A DNA stretch of 64,000 nucleotides, taken from positions 62,001-126,000 of the forward strand of contig NZ_FXBA01000007.1 of the NCBI RefSeq assembly GCF_900177705.1, in the 5' to 3' direction. The translations under genes and the position numbers were made by a program. This DNA is from Fibrobacter sp. UWB15. Its GTDB lineage: Bacteria; Fibrobacterota; Fibrobacteria; Fibrobacterales; Fibrobacteraceae. How positions within the stretch are numbered: the stretch's first letter is position 1; each line of letters opens with the position of its first letter. Below, one piece after another: positions 1 through 11,097 of the stretch. The notes beneath the pieces were generated by a model, which saw only the letters and a program-made list of their open reading frames with translations, ran no database searches and had not been told where the DNA came from.

Positions 1-1101
1 GTGCGCGTGGAAGCCGAAACCAAGGCTTGGGTTGGCGGCATGACTGTCAATACGTCGGGCGGCTACACCATCATCGAACATGTGAAGGCTCAAAACGGTG
101 CGGTTTACCTGACCAATATGGGTAACAGCTTCTATACCAAGGTACGCTCTGTTGACATGGGCGATGGTGCCGACCGCATTATCGTTTGCACTAGGGGCAA
201 CGGCGGTAAGCTTGAACTCCATGCCGGTTCCGAAAACGGTGCGCTCCTTGCTACAATGAATATTCCGTCTAGTTCTGCCTGGCAAGAAAATTCGTTCGAC
301 TTGACTGATGCCGCAGGCGTCGATGACTTGTTCTTCGTGGTAAAGCAGGGCGGGTTCGATTTTGACTACTGGTACATGGAAAGCGAAAAGACCGCTGTGC
401 CGCAGACTCCTTACAAGGAAGTGGCTGCAAAGATTCCGGGCAAGATCGAAGCCGAAAACTACGACGTGGGCGGCCACAATAAGGCCTTCTACGACAATGA
501 CCGCGAAAACCAGGGGAAGGCCTACCGCGAAGACGAAGTCGACGTCGTAGACATTAGCGATTCCAAGTGCGGAGACGCCGCCTGCACGGGGTACGCCATC
601 GGCTACACCAACGAAGGCGAATGGGTAGAATATACCATTGATGTCGCGGCCGACGCCAAGTACGACATTACGGCGAATGTGGCGACTGCCTTCGAAACTT
701 CTGCAATGCAGCTGTTCATTGACGACAAGGAAATCACGGAATTGGTTGTTGCCCCGAAGGTTGACAGCGTATGGACGACGTATAAGGTGGTGGATGTTGG
801 TTCTGCGGAACTCAAGAAGGGCGAACACGTGCTCAAGCTCCTGATTACGGGTGCCTACTTGAACGTGGACTGGATTCAGTTTACCGATCCGAACGACACC
901 ACGACTTCTATTGCGAAGAACGTAAAGCTTGCCCCGCAGACAGCGTCTTACAACGTGTTCGGCGCCACCGGCAAGTTCCTCGGTCGCGTAGAATCCGGTG
1001 CGAACATGGCTGCAACCCTTAAGAATGCTGGGTTCGCAAGCGGTATGTACATCTTGCGTGCCGCGGGCCTGAACAAGACCCTCCGCGTACAAGTCCGTTA
1101 G
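1..1101 (+). CDS. C-terminal part of a secreted CBM6/CBM35-type carbohydrate-binding protein (5' truncated by window)
   Basis: The reading frame is open from the first base, so the true start and any catalytic domain lie upstream. About 366 residues are visible. Residues 1-125 look like one beta-sandwich carbohydrate-binding module of the CBM6 type: it opens with the sugar-binding VEAET motif and ends with DFDYWYME. Residues 142-297 are a second one, opening with IPGKIEAENYD and ending with NVDWIQF. The last 65 residues form the tail also seen on neighbouring secreted enzymes, with a NVFGATGKFLG element, SGMYILR and a basic end. Double CBM6 units at the C-terminus are known on Fibrobacter arabinofuranosidases and xylosidases, so the missing part is probably a GH43-like or similar hemicellulase; that is inference. 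It precedes the GH2 gene and has its own terminator. Confidence 0.8.
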   Translation: MRVEAETKAWVGGMTVNTSGGYTIIEHVKAQNGAVYLTNMGNSFYTKVRSVDMGDGADRIIVCTRGNGGKLELHAGSENGALLATMNIPSSSAWQENSFDLTDAAGVDDLFFVVKQGGFDFDYWYMESEKTAVPQTPYKEVAAKIPGKIEAENYDVGGHNKAFYDNDRENQGKAYREDEVDVVDISDSKCGDAACTGYAIGYTNEGEWVEYTIDVAADAKYDITANVATAFETSAMQLFIDDKEITELVVAPKVDSVWTTYKVVDVGSAELKKGEHVLKLLITGAYLNVDWIQFTDPNDTTTSIAKNVKLAPQTASYNVFGATGKFLGRVESGANMAATLKNAGFASGMYILRAAGLNKTLRVQVR

Positions 1102-1150
1102 TTAGCACCTTTGATAAAATGTCAACAGAAATTGTGTAAACAGCGTGTAA

Positions 1151-1177
1151 ATACCCCTTAAAAAGGGGTATTTTTTT
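1151..1177 (+). terminator. Rho-independent terminator
   Basis: A perfect 9-bp stem, ATACCCCTT with AAGGGGTAT around a three-base loop, runs straight into seven T residues. It ends the double-CBM6 gene and separates it from the GH2 gene, whose start codon lies about 30 nt further on. Confidence 0.9.
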
Positions 1178-1195
1178 ATTGGTGTGGATGATTAA

Positions 1196-4696
<3,501 letters not shown>

Positions 4697-4698
4697 TT

Positions 4699-5070
4699 GT
4701 CATCCCGGACTTGATCCGGGACCCCGAAACACCACTCCCCATGCAATGAACGCCCCGGAAGAAATTCCGGGACGTTTCCTTATAAGAAATACGAGCAAAG
4801 GTTTAAGAGAACTCCAAAAGGTTATAAAGCCTTTGCTCGTCCTTCGTTCCAGTGACAAGTTGATACTTGTCGCTTCCACTCGGCGCTCATGCAGACCCTT
4901 ACTGCCCGCTGTCATGCTGCCGCATGTCAGCATCGGCATTCCCAATCCGCAAAGGTCTTTGTTCGTATCTATAATATCGCCGAGTTGAGGCGGCAAGCAA
5001 AAGCTTGCCGTCGAGACGAAGGACAGCCGATGGCTGATTAACCTTTTGGAGTGCTCATACCCCATCGGCT
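4699..5070. repeat. Gene-free interval packed with palindromes (dispersed repeat cluster)
   Basis: The 473 bp between the GH2 stop and the esterase stop hold no convincing gene but many inverted repeats. A GTCATCCCGGACTTGATCC-type palindrome starts at 4699. ACGAGCAAAG (4791-4800) pairs with CTTTGCTCGT (4831-4840) and encloses the 14-mer ACTCCAAAAGGTTA (4811-4824). GACAAGT/ACTTGTC pair at 4854-4871. A GTCATGC...GCATC element lies near 4911-4935. CGGCAAGC/GCTTGCCG pair with an AAAA loop at 4991-5010. AGCCGATGG (5025-5033) pairs with CCATCGGCT (5062-5070) and encloses the reverse complement of the same 14-mer (5039-5052). The minus-strand open frame here looks like a repeat translation, not a protein. 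Confidence 0.7.
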
Positions 5071-5083
5071 GTTTATATAAAAA

Positions 5084-5127
5084 GAATCTCTCGCGCAAGC
5101 GGGAGATTCTTTGGTTGGTTTTTTAGG
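5084..5127. terminator. Probable bidirectional terminator between convergent genes
   Basis: An 11-bp stem with one mismatch (GAATCTCtCGC / GCGgGAGATTC, loop GCAA) is followed on the plus strand by T-rich sequence ending in six T residues, and on the minus strand by the complement of an A-rich run. It could stop transcripts from the GH2 side and from the esterase. Confidence 0.7.
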
Positions 5128-5169
5128 AGGTATTCTTAGGAGTACTAAGATTCGTTTGTGAGAGAGAAC

Positions 5170-6696
5170 TTACTTCACGAAGCTTGCCGGCAGGGTGAAC
5201 TGCTTCAGGAACGGCCAGCCGATGCTTGCGTCACCGTAGTCGTGGCCACCGCCCTGCTTGGTGCAGAGAACAACCTTCGTGCCATCCTGGCAGTTGGAGT
5301 ATTCGTCGCAACCATTGGCGTTCTTGGTCGGAGCGCCGGTACAGCCGTTCTTTTCAGCCCAGAACTTGAAGGTGCCTTCGGCGCCCAAGAAGTTCAGACC
5401 GTCATTGAATCCGCTATCGCCGCCCTGGTATTTGCAGACAGGGTCATTTGTACCGCGGAAGTTGATGACAGAGATCGGACGAGACATCTTGCACTGTGCA
5501 CTGTTGGTCTTGTTCAAGTCCATAGCTGCCGGAGCGACTGCTGCAAAGACGTCGGACATCATACAGGCCACGTGGTTGCTCATGCCGCCACCCATCGAGA
5601 AACCGGTTGCGTAAATGCGCTGCGGGTCGATACAGGCGATTTCTTTGAGCTTGTCAATCATTGCGTAAGAGAACTTGACGTCGTCATCGTTGGAGCAGCA
5701 GGGGCCGACGTTCCAGCCGTTACCCATTCCACCCGGTTTGCTGGTGCCGTCCGGGTAAAGCGTGATTACGCCTTCGGGGTCAGTCTTGGCCTTGTACGGA
5801 GAACTTCCGAATTCGCCATTGCCGGAACCGCCAATCGGGTGGTAGTCAATAACGAGCGGTACGGGCTTGTCGCCCTTGTAGGCACTCGGAATGTGCATAA
5901 TAAAGGTGCGCTGCTTGCCATCGACGGTCACGGACATGTTTTGCTTATCTCCGACCTTTGCAGTCTTGCCGGAGCAATCGACTACGATAGGTTCGTCGCT
6001 GCCGGCGCTGCTGGAAGATTTCGGCGGTTCAACCTGTTGAGAGCTAGAAGATTTCGGCGGTTCAATAGCTTCAGAGCTGGAAGAAGCGTCGGCAGAGGGC
6101 CTTACCATTTCGATGGTCACGCCGGTCTCGGTTTCGCTCTGCATTTGGTAGACAAAGTTGGCATAACCATCCAGCGCGAACTGGAGCATCGGCAACAGGT
6201 CGCCTTCTTTCTTGAGAGCCTTGACTGCACCCTTGTCGGTCAACATAAAGGTGCTGTTGCGGTTGTCTGCACTGACGCGGATGAACTTCGCGCCTTTTGC
6301 AAGCTTGCCCAAGTCGAGGGAGACGATTCCCTGGACGTTTTCGATGTTGCTTTTCTTGAGAACCTTGCCAAGGGAGTTGATCACGGACACGCTGAGAGAA
6401 CGTGCGTCCGCGTTATAAATGGTGAGCATGTTGCCTTCCATGTGGAGGGCGACATTTGCGGTGTAGGCGTTGGCGACAATGCCCGTGTTGCCATCGCTGC
6501 TGAGGCGGAATGTGCCATCTTCGGCGCTAGTGGTTTCATAGCCGCCGAAGTTGAATGTGTTGATTTTTACACCGCCGAGCAAACGGCCGGAAACCTTGGA
6601 TTTGACCACGCCGTCAATGCTCCAGGCAAAAGCCTGGCTGCTGAACAAGCCGAACAGTGCCAGGCTAGCGATACTTGCGAATTTGGGGTTACGCAT
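5170..6696 (-). CDS. Secreted CE1-type carbohydrate esterase (feruloyl or acetyl-xylan esterase)
   Basis: A 508-residue alpha/beta hydrolase of the CE1/LpqC/PHB-depolymerase-like group that should remove ferulate or acetate esters from xylan. The start is the ATG after AAGGAG, giving a signal peptide MRNPKF...SSQAFA. Residues 25-75 resemble a carboxypeptidase-regulatory beta fold (SGRLLGGV, EDGTFRL). Residues 110-160 (VINSLGKVL ... SLDLGKLAKGAKFIRV) look like the sorting-type tail that sits at the C-terminus of neighbouring enzymes, here in an internal place. A linker with repeated EPPKSSSS follows (about 205-235), then the catalytic domain with an IDYHPIGG oxyanion region, nucleophile Ser367 in GFSMGGG, and a late GGHDYGD histidine. 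It is divergent from the xylanase cluster across a shared promoter region, which supports a common role in xylan breakdown. Ester specificity cannot be read from sequence. Confidence 0.85.
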   Translation of the reverse strand: MRNPKFASIASLALFGLFSSQAFAWSIDGVVKSKVSGRLLGGVKINTFNFGGYETTSAEDGTFRLSSDGNTGIVANAYTANVALHMEGNMLTIYNADARSLSVSVINSLGKVLKKSNIENVQGIVSLDLGKLAKGAKFIRVSADNRNSTFMLTDKGAVKALKKEGDLLPMLQFALDGYANFVYQMQSETETGVTIEMVRPSADASSSSEAIEPPKSSSSQQVEPPKSSSSAGSDEPIVVDCSGKTAKVGDKQNMSVTVDGKQRTFIMHIPSAYKGDKPVPLVIDYHPIGGSGNGEFGSSPYKAKTDPEGVITLYPDGTSKPGGMGNGWNVGPCCSNDDDVKFSYAMIDKLKEIACIDPQRIYATGFSMGGGMSNHVACMMSDVFAAVAPAAMDLNKTNSAQCKMSRPISVINFRGTNDPVCKYQGGDSGFNDGLNFLGAEGTFKFWAEKNGCTGAPTKNANGCDEYSNCQDGTKVVLCTKQGGGHDYGDASIGWPFLKQFTLPASFVK

Positions 6697-6807
6697 AAAT
6701 ACTCCTTTTTTATGATACCCTTTTGTTTTCACTCCATAATAAATTTACACATTTATTGCCGAAATGCAATATATTTTGCGTAAAGTTTGCGAAACTACGG
6801 ATAAATC

Positions 6808-6825
6808 TTACACATTTCCGTGTAA
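6808..6825. promoter_or_regulatory. Perfect inverted repeat TTACAC-N6-GTGTAA in the divergent promoter region
   Basis: It lies between the esterase start (6696) and the first xylanase start (6961). A second TTTACAC occurs nearby at about 6745, and GTGTAAA occurs twice before the GH2 gene (1131-1152). It could be an operator for the hemicellulase genes. It is short and AT-rich, so chance cannot be excluded. Confidence 0.4.
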
Positions 6826-6859
6826 AAAGCGTTTTGTGGGGTAGGGGGTGTTGGTGTGT

Positions 6860-6876
6860 ATGGATTTGTTGTCCAT
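6860..6876. promoter_or_regulatory. Candidate operator, xylanase copy 1 (ATGGA-N7-TCCAT)
   Basis: The 17-mer ATGGATTTGTTGTCCAT has inverted ends and sits 84 nt before the first xylanase ATG. It matches 14 of 17 bases of the copy before the third xylanase and resembles a weaker copy before the second. The comparable distance from all three starts argues for a regulatory site. Confidence 0.5.
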
Positions 6877-6960
6877 GCAATCTTTCCTTTGATGTGGAAA
6901 AAATCCCGTTTTGTAAAGTACCTTTAACTTAGGTGTTCACGTTTTTAAAGGATGTTGGTT

Positions 6961-8841
6961 ATGAAAAAGCTATCCCTCTCTCTTGCTTTTGCAGCCATTG
7001 CAGGCCTTGCGACTGTTGCTAATGCGGCAATGGCCGATGGCGGTGCAAAATTCCTGGGCAATATTACTACGGGCGGCCAAATCCGTAGCGACTTTGCCCA
7101 ATACTGGAACCAGATTACTCCCGAAAACGGCTGTAAGTGGGGCTCTATCCATTCCCTTTCTAACGGTAACAGCGGTACAAGTAAGTTCGCCTGGGACAAC
7201 TTCGACAAGTGCGAAAGCGCCTACAAGTGGGCCAAGGAAAAACCGGGTGAACGCCATTTCAAGTTCCACGCTCTCGTTTGGGGCTCGCAGTACCCGAACT
7301 TCCTCTGCAAAAAGAAAAATCCGGGCATTACCGTAGAACTCACCAAGAAGTACATTACCGAATGGTTCGATGCCGTTGCGGCCAAGTTCCCTGACCTCGA
7401 ATACATCGACGTGGTGAACGAAGCCATCTGGGCCGGTGACAACTACCACTCCGGTTACGGCAAGCCTGCTGCAGGTGCCGAAGGCCACAGCACCGACGAT
7501 ACCGAATGCGGCGGCTCCTACATTATCGAAGCCCTCGGCGGTGACCGCGTTGTAAATGGCAAGCACCAGTACGACTTTATCACCACCGCTTTCAAGATGG
7601 CCCGCGAACGCTGGCCAAAAGCCGTGCTCATCTATAACGATTACAATACGCTTTCCTGGCAGATCAACGAAGGTATCGAACTCATCCAGACTATTGTCAA
7701 GAACGGTGCTCCGGTCGATGCCTACGGCCAGCAGGCTCACGACTGTAAGGGCATGAGCAAGAACGATTTCGAAAGCAAGATGACTCGAATCCATAACGAG
7801 ACGGGCCTCCCGCTCCTCGTTTCGGAATACGATATCGGCGAAGCGGACGATACCAAACAGAAAAACGATTACGCAAACCAGATTCCGTTCATGTGGGAAA
7901 CTCCGTGGGTTGCAGGCATTACCATTTGGGGCTATATCAACGGCTCTACCTGGGTTGCAAACACCGGCCTTATTGAAAAAGATGGCCGCAAGCGCGCTTC
8001 CATGAACTGGCTCGAAGAATACTTTGCGAACAACTTAAGCAAGGGCAAGAACGATGTGACCTTCACGCCGGTTGAACCCGAACCGCAGATTCCGTTCAAG
8101 GGAGAACCGATTGCCATTCCGGGTAAAGTCGAGGCCGAAGATTTCGATATCCCGGGCAAGGGCGTCAACGAAGACGGCACGAGCAACCAGTCCTATAGCG
8201 ATGATTCCGAAAATCACGGCGACAGCGACTACCGCAAGGATACCGGTGTCGACCTTTACAAGAAGGCGACTGGCGTTATCGTGGGCTACAACAGCGAAGG
8301 CGACTGGCTCGAATGGACCGTGAACGTGGGTGATGCAGGTGACTACACGATGTTTGCTGCCGTGGCTGCCGCAGGTTCTACTTCCAGCTTCCAGCTCTCC
8401 CTCGATGGCAAGGCGCTCACCGACGTGATTACGGTTCCTGCCGCCAAGGAAGGCGAAGAAAATTACGACGACTACAACAAGGTCAAGGCCAACGTGACTC
8501 TCCCGGCAGGCAAGCACATCCTCCGCATGGATGTAACGGGCGCCTGGTTCGACGTAGACTACTTCACCTTCGTGAAGGGCAAGGACGCAACCGACCCCGA
8601 ACCGATTGAAAATCCGGGCCAGGAAACCTTTATCGGCCAGAACCTTGAACTCACGAACAACAAACTTCAAGATTACTACGTGTTCGACATGCAAGGTAAC
8701 CGCTTGGGACTGATTTCGGCCTATGGATTCAATGCCGCATCCGACCTGCTCAAGTCTTCTAGCGCTATCAGGTCTTCGGGCATCTACTACCTGCGCAGCC
8801 GCACTACAGGCAAAATGCAATCTGTTCGAATTACAAAATAA
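6961..8841 (+). CDS. Secreted GH10 xylanase with CBM6 and C-terminal tail (tandem copy 1)
   Basis: A 626-residue endo-beta-1,4-xylanase. The start is the ATG eight bases after AAAGGA, not the upstream in-frame ATG that overlaps this ribosome site. The signal peptide ends near VANA. The GH10 barrel (about 25-365) has the acid/base Glu154 in DVVNEAI and the nucleophile Glu289 in LLVSEYDIG. A PVEPEPQIPF hinge leads to a CBM6 (about 383-545, IPGKVEAEDFD to DVDYFTF). The last 60 residues (YVFDMQGN, SAYGF, SSGIYYLR, basic end) form the tail shared with the next two genes and resemble a Fibrobacter-specific paralogous module. Unlike copies 2 and 3 it lacks a glycine-rich loop after QQAHD. From memory, F. 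succinogenes has a comparable cluster of GH10-CBM6 xylanases (xyn10D/E/B); I cannot tell which member this is. Confidence 0.93.
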   Translation: MKKLSLSLAFAAIAGLATVANAAMADGGAKFLGNITTGGQIRSDFAQYWNQITPENGCKWGSIHSLSNGNSGTSKFAWDNFDKCESAYKWAKEKPGERHFKFHALVWGSQYPNFLCKKKNPGITVELTKKYITEWFDAVAAKFPDLEYIDVVNEAIWAGDNYHSGYGKPAAGAEGHSTDDTECGGSYIIEALGGDRVVNGKHQYDFITTAFKMARERWPKAVLIYNDYNTLSWQINEGIELIQTIVKNGAPVDAYGQQAHDCKGMSKNDFESKMTRIHNETGLPLLVSEYDIGEADDTKQKNDYANQIPFMWETPWVAGITIWGYINGSTWVANTGLIEKDGRKRASMNWLEEYFANNLSKGKNDVTFTPVEPEPQIPFKGEPIAIPGKVEAEDFDIPGKGVNEDGTSNQSYSDDSENHGDSDYRKDTGVDLYKKATGVIVGYNSEGDWLEWTVNVGDAGDYTMFAAVAAAGSTSSFQLSLDGKALTDVITVPAAKEGEENYDDYNKVKANVTLPAGKHILRMDVTGAWFDVDYFTFVKGKDATDPEPIENPGQETFIGQNLELTNNKLQDYYVFDMQGNRLGLISAYGFNAASDLLKSSSAIRSSGIYYLRSRTTGKMQSVRITK

Positions 8842-8896
8842 GGCCGCTCGTCTCTATTTCACTCTTAATTTCTCTCTTGAAAAGATAAACCGAACA

Positions 8897-8934
8897 ACGG
8901 GCCTCGCGGCGAATGCTGCGGGGCTCGTTTCTTG
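8897..8934 (+). terminator. Terminator of xylanase copy 1
   Basis: A long, slightly imperfect stem from AACGGG to CTCGTT around GCGAATGC, followed by TTCTT. The same design, with different stem bases, follows the other two tandem xylanases, so it was probably duplicated with them. Confidence 0.75.
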
Positions 8935-8948
8935 CTCTTTACATTATT

Positions 8949-8965
8949 ATGGATATTTTATCAAT
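8949..8965. promoter_or_regulatory. Weaker candidate operator, xylanase copy 2
   Basis: ATGGATATTTTATCAAT matches 13 of 17 bases of the copy 1 site and lies 88 nt before the second xylanase ATG, matching the 84 and 93 nt spacings of the other two. The right half has decayed. Support comes from position more than from symmetry. Confidence 0.35.
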
Positions 8966-9053
8966 GGAAATCCTTGAAGACCGTGAGCGATTCCGCCTTT
9001 GCCGAGATAATTTTATAGGAGCATGGTGTAACTTTAAAAAAGGATGTGGTTTC

Positions 9054-10910
9054 ATGAAACAGAAACTTTCTTTCTCTGCTTTGGCGGTCGCGCTTTCTTG
9101 TGCCGTTCCGTCGTTCGCTGGCCCCGGCCTTGCCGATGGCGCAGCCAAGTTCATTGGTAACATTACCCAGAGTAATAGTGTCGGCTCAGACTTTACTGCG
9201 CTCTGGAACCAGGCTACGGCCGAAAACGGCTGTAAGTGGGGTTCCGTCGAAGGTACTCGTGGCCGTTACAACTGGGGTGCCTGCGATGCTGCCTATAACT
9301 GGGCAAAGCAGAACGGGGGTCACTTCAAGTTCCACGCTTTGGTGTGGGGCTCCCAGTATCCGAACTGGCTCAATGGCCTTAGCACAGACGAAACGAAGAA
9401 GGCGATTACCGCCTGGTTCGATGCGGTCAAGGAACATTACCCCGATCTCGAAATGATCGACGTGGTGAACGAAGCTATCCGCACGGGCAACAACAGCTAT
9501 CATTCTCCTTATGGCAAGAACAACAATATCATTCCGGCACTCGGTGGCGATAACGGTGGCAATTACCAGTTCGTAACGACGGCCTTCAAGATGGCCCGTG
9601 AACGTTGGCCGAAGGCTATCCTCATTTATAACGACTACAACACCGTCCAGTGGAACAAGGACCAGGGTATTCAGCTTATCCAGACCATCAAGAAAAACGG
9701 TGCTCCGGTCGACGCATACGGCTTGCAGGCCCACGACATGATGAGCCAGGGCGGTGGCCAGGGCGGTACCGGTGGCGGCGGCGTCTGCTTGAACATCAAT
9801 ACGCTCAAGAGCATTACCAAGGAAATCTGGGACAAGACCCAGACCCCGATGTTCATCAGCGAATACGACATTGCGACTACCGATGATAATATCCAGAAGC
9901 AGTGCTACTCCGAACAGATTTCTCACTTCATGGAAAACGAACACATTGCCGGCATTACCATTTGGGGCTACATTTATGGTCGCACGTGGCTCGACTGTAA
10001 CGGCACTGCGAGTGGCTGCTCCGGCATTGTCAAGAATGGCCAGGACCGCGCCGCTTTGAAGTGGATGAGGGAGTACCTCAAGAGCAACAAGGGCGTGAAC
10101 ACGACTGGCCTCAAGACGGGTGTGCTCACTCCGGTCGAACCTGTGCCGCGCAAGTTGTTCAAGGGCTCTGCATTCGACATCCCGGGCAAAATCGAAGCCG
10201 AAGACTTTGATATTTCCGGTGTCGGCGAAACCAATGGCGTGAGTAACGTTTCTTACAGCGAAAGCGATATCGAAAATCACGGCGACGTGACGGATTACCG
10301 CAAGGACACGACGGGTGTTGACCTCTACAAGAAGGCGACCGGCATCATCGTGGGCTACAACAGCGAAGGCGATTGGCTTGAATACACCGTGAACGTAAAA
10401 GAAGCGGGCGACTACACCATGTTCGCAGCCGTGGCTGCCGCAGGTTCGACTTCCAGCTTCCAGCTTTCTCTCGACGGCAAGGAACTCACCAACGTGATTA
10501 CTGTTCCTGCAGCAAAGTCCGGCGAAGAAAACTACGACGACTACAACAAGGTCAAGGCTAACGTGTCCCTCACGGCCGGCACGCATATCCTCCGCATGAC
10601 GGTGACTGGCTCCTGGTTCGACATCGACTACTTCACCTTCGTGAAGGGTAAAGATGCTACCGACCCCGAACCGATTGAAATCGAAGATGATCCGATGTTT
10701 GTCCAGCCGAGCATCCAGATCGGTGAAAACGGCCTGCAGGACTACTTCGTGTTCGACGTGCATGGCGTGAACTTGGGCGTGCTTTCGGCCTACGGTTTCG
10801 AAGGCGCTGCCGAAATTCTCCAGAACACGGGCGACATCAAGGCTTCCGGTATCTACTACCTGCGTAACCGCTGGACCGGAAAAATGCAGTCTGTGAGAAT
10901 TTCTAGGTAA
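9054..10910 (+). CDS. Secreted GH10 xylanase with CBM6 and C-terminal tail (tandem copy 2)
   Basis: A 618-residue endo-xylanase. I choose the ATG after the strong AAAAAAGGA; the frame is open further upstream but that extension lacks a signal peptide. The signal peptide MKQKLSFS... ends near SFAGPG. The GH10 domain has acid/base Glu140 (DVVNEAI) and nucleophile Glu270 (MFISEYDIA). After the active-site LQAHD motif it carries a glycine-rich insertion (about 231-243) followed by Cys245, shared with copy 3 and absent from copy 1. The CBM6 spans about 378-540 (IPGKIEAEDFD to DIDYFTF) and the tail about 555-618. The CBM6 is closest to that of copy 1 while the catalytic domain is closest to copy 3, so modules may have recombined. 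It has its own leader and terminator and may be transcribed alone. Confidence 0.93.
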   Translation: MKQKLSFSALAVALSCAVPSFAGPGLADGAAKFIGNITQSNSVGSDFTALWNQATAENGCKWGSVEGTRGRYNWGACDAAYNWAKQNGGHFKFHALVWGSQYPNWLNGLSTDETKKAITAWFDAVKEHYPDLEMIDVVNEAIRTGNNSYHSPYGKNNNIIPALGGDNGGNYQFVTTAFKMARERWPKAILIYNDYNTVQWNKDQGIQLIQTIKKNGAPVDAYGLQAHDMMSQGGGQGGTGGGGVCLNINTLKSITKEIWDKTQTPMFISEYDIATTDDNIQKQCYSEQISHFMENEHIAGITIWGYIYGRTWLDCNGTASGCSGIVKNGQDRAALKWMREYLKSNKGVNTTGLKTGVLTPVEPVPRKLFKGSAFDIPGKIEAEDFDISGVGETNGVSNVSYSESDIENHGDVTDYRKDTTGVDLYKKATGIIVGYNSEGDWLEYTVNVKEAGDYTMFAAVAAAGSTSSFQLSLDGKELTNVITVPAAKSGEENYDDYNKVKANVSLTAGTHILRMTVTGSWFDIDYFTFVKGKDATDPEPIEIEDDPMFVQPSIQIGENGLQDYFVFDVHGVNLGVLSAYGFEGAAEILQNTGDIKASGIYYLRNRWTGKMQSVRISR

Positions 10911-10934
10911 ATTTCAAAACTCAATACACCAAAC

Positions 10935-10977
10935 AACGGGTCCCGGGGCGAATGCTCCGGGACTTGTTTCCTTTTGT
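10935..10977 (+). terminator. Terminator of xylanase copy 2
   Basis: A GTCCCGG-rich arm pairs with CCGGGAC around GGCGAATGCT, followed by TTTCCTTTTGTTT. It is homologous in layout to the terminators after copies 1 and 3. Confidence 0.85.
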
Positions 10978-10987
10978 TTACGCCTTT

Positions 10988-11004
10988 ATGGACATATTGT
11001 CCAT
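10988..11004. promoter_or_regulatory. Candidate operator, xylanase copy 3 (best copy)
   Basis: ATGGACATATTGTCCAT has perfect 6-bp inverted ends around five bases. It lies 93 nt before the third xylanase ATG and is the most symmetric of the three related sites. Confidence 0.55.
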
Positions 11005-11097
11005 GACAATCCCCTTTTTCCGTGAAAAAACGCCCTTTTTAGGGAATATATTAATAATGGTTTTTGGGATGAAAAACCATCAAAAGGATGTGTGGAT

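Noticed and set aside
4700-5098. A 132-codon minus-strand frame in the interval after the GH2 gene
   Set aside because: It translates through several palindromic repeats and has no ribosome site; similar frames would arise wherever the repeats occur.
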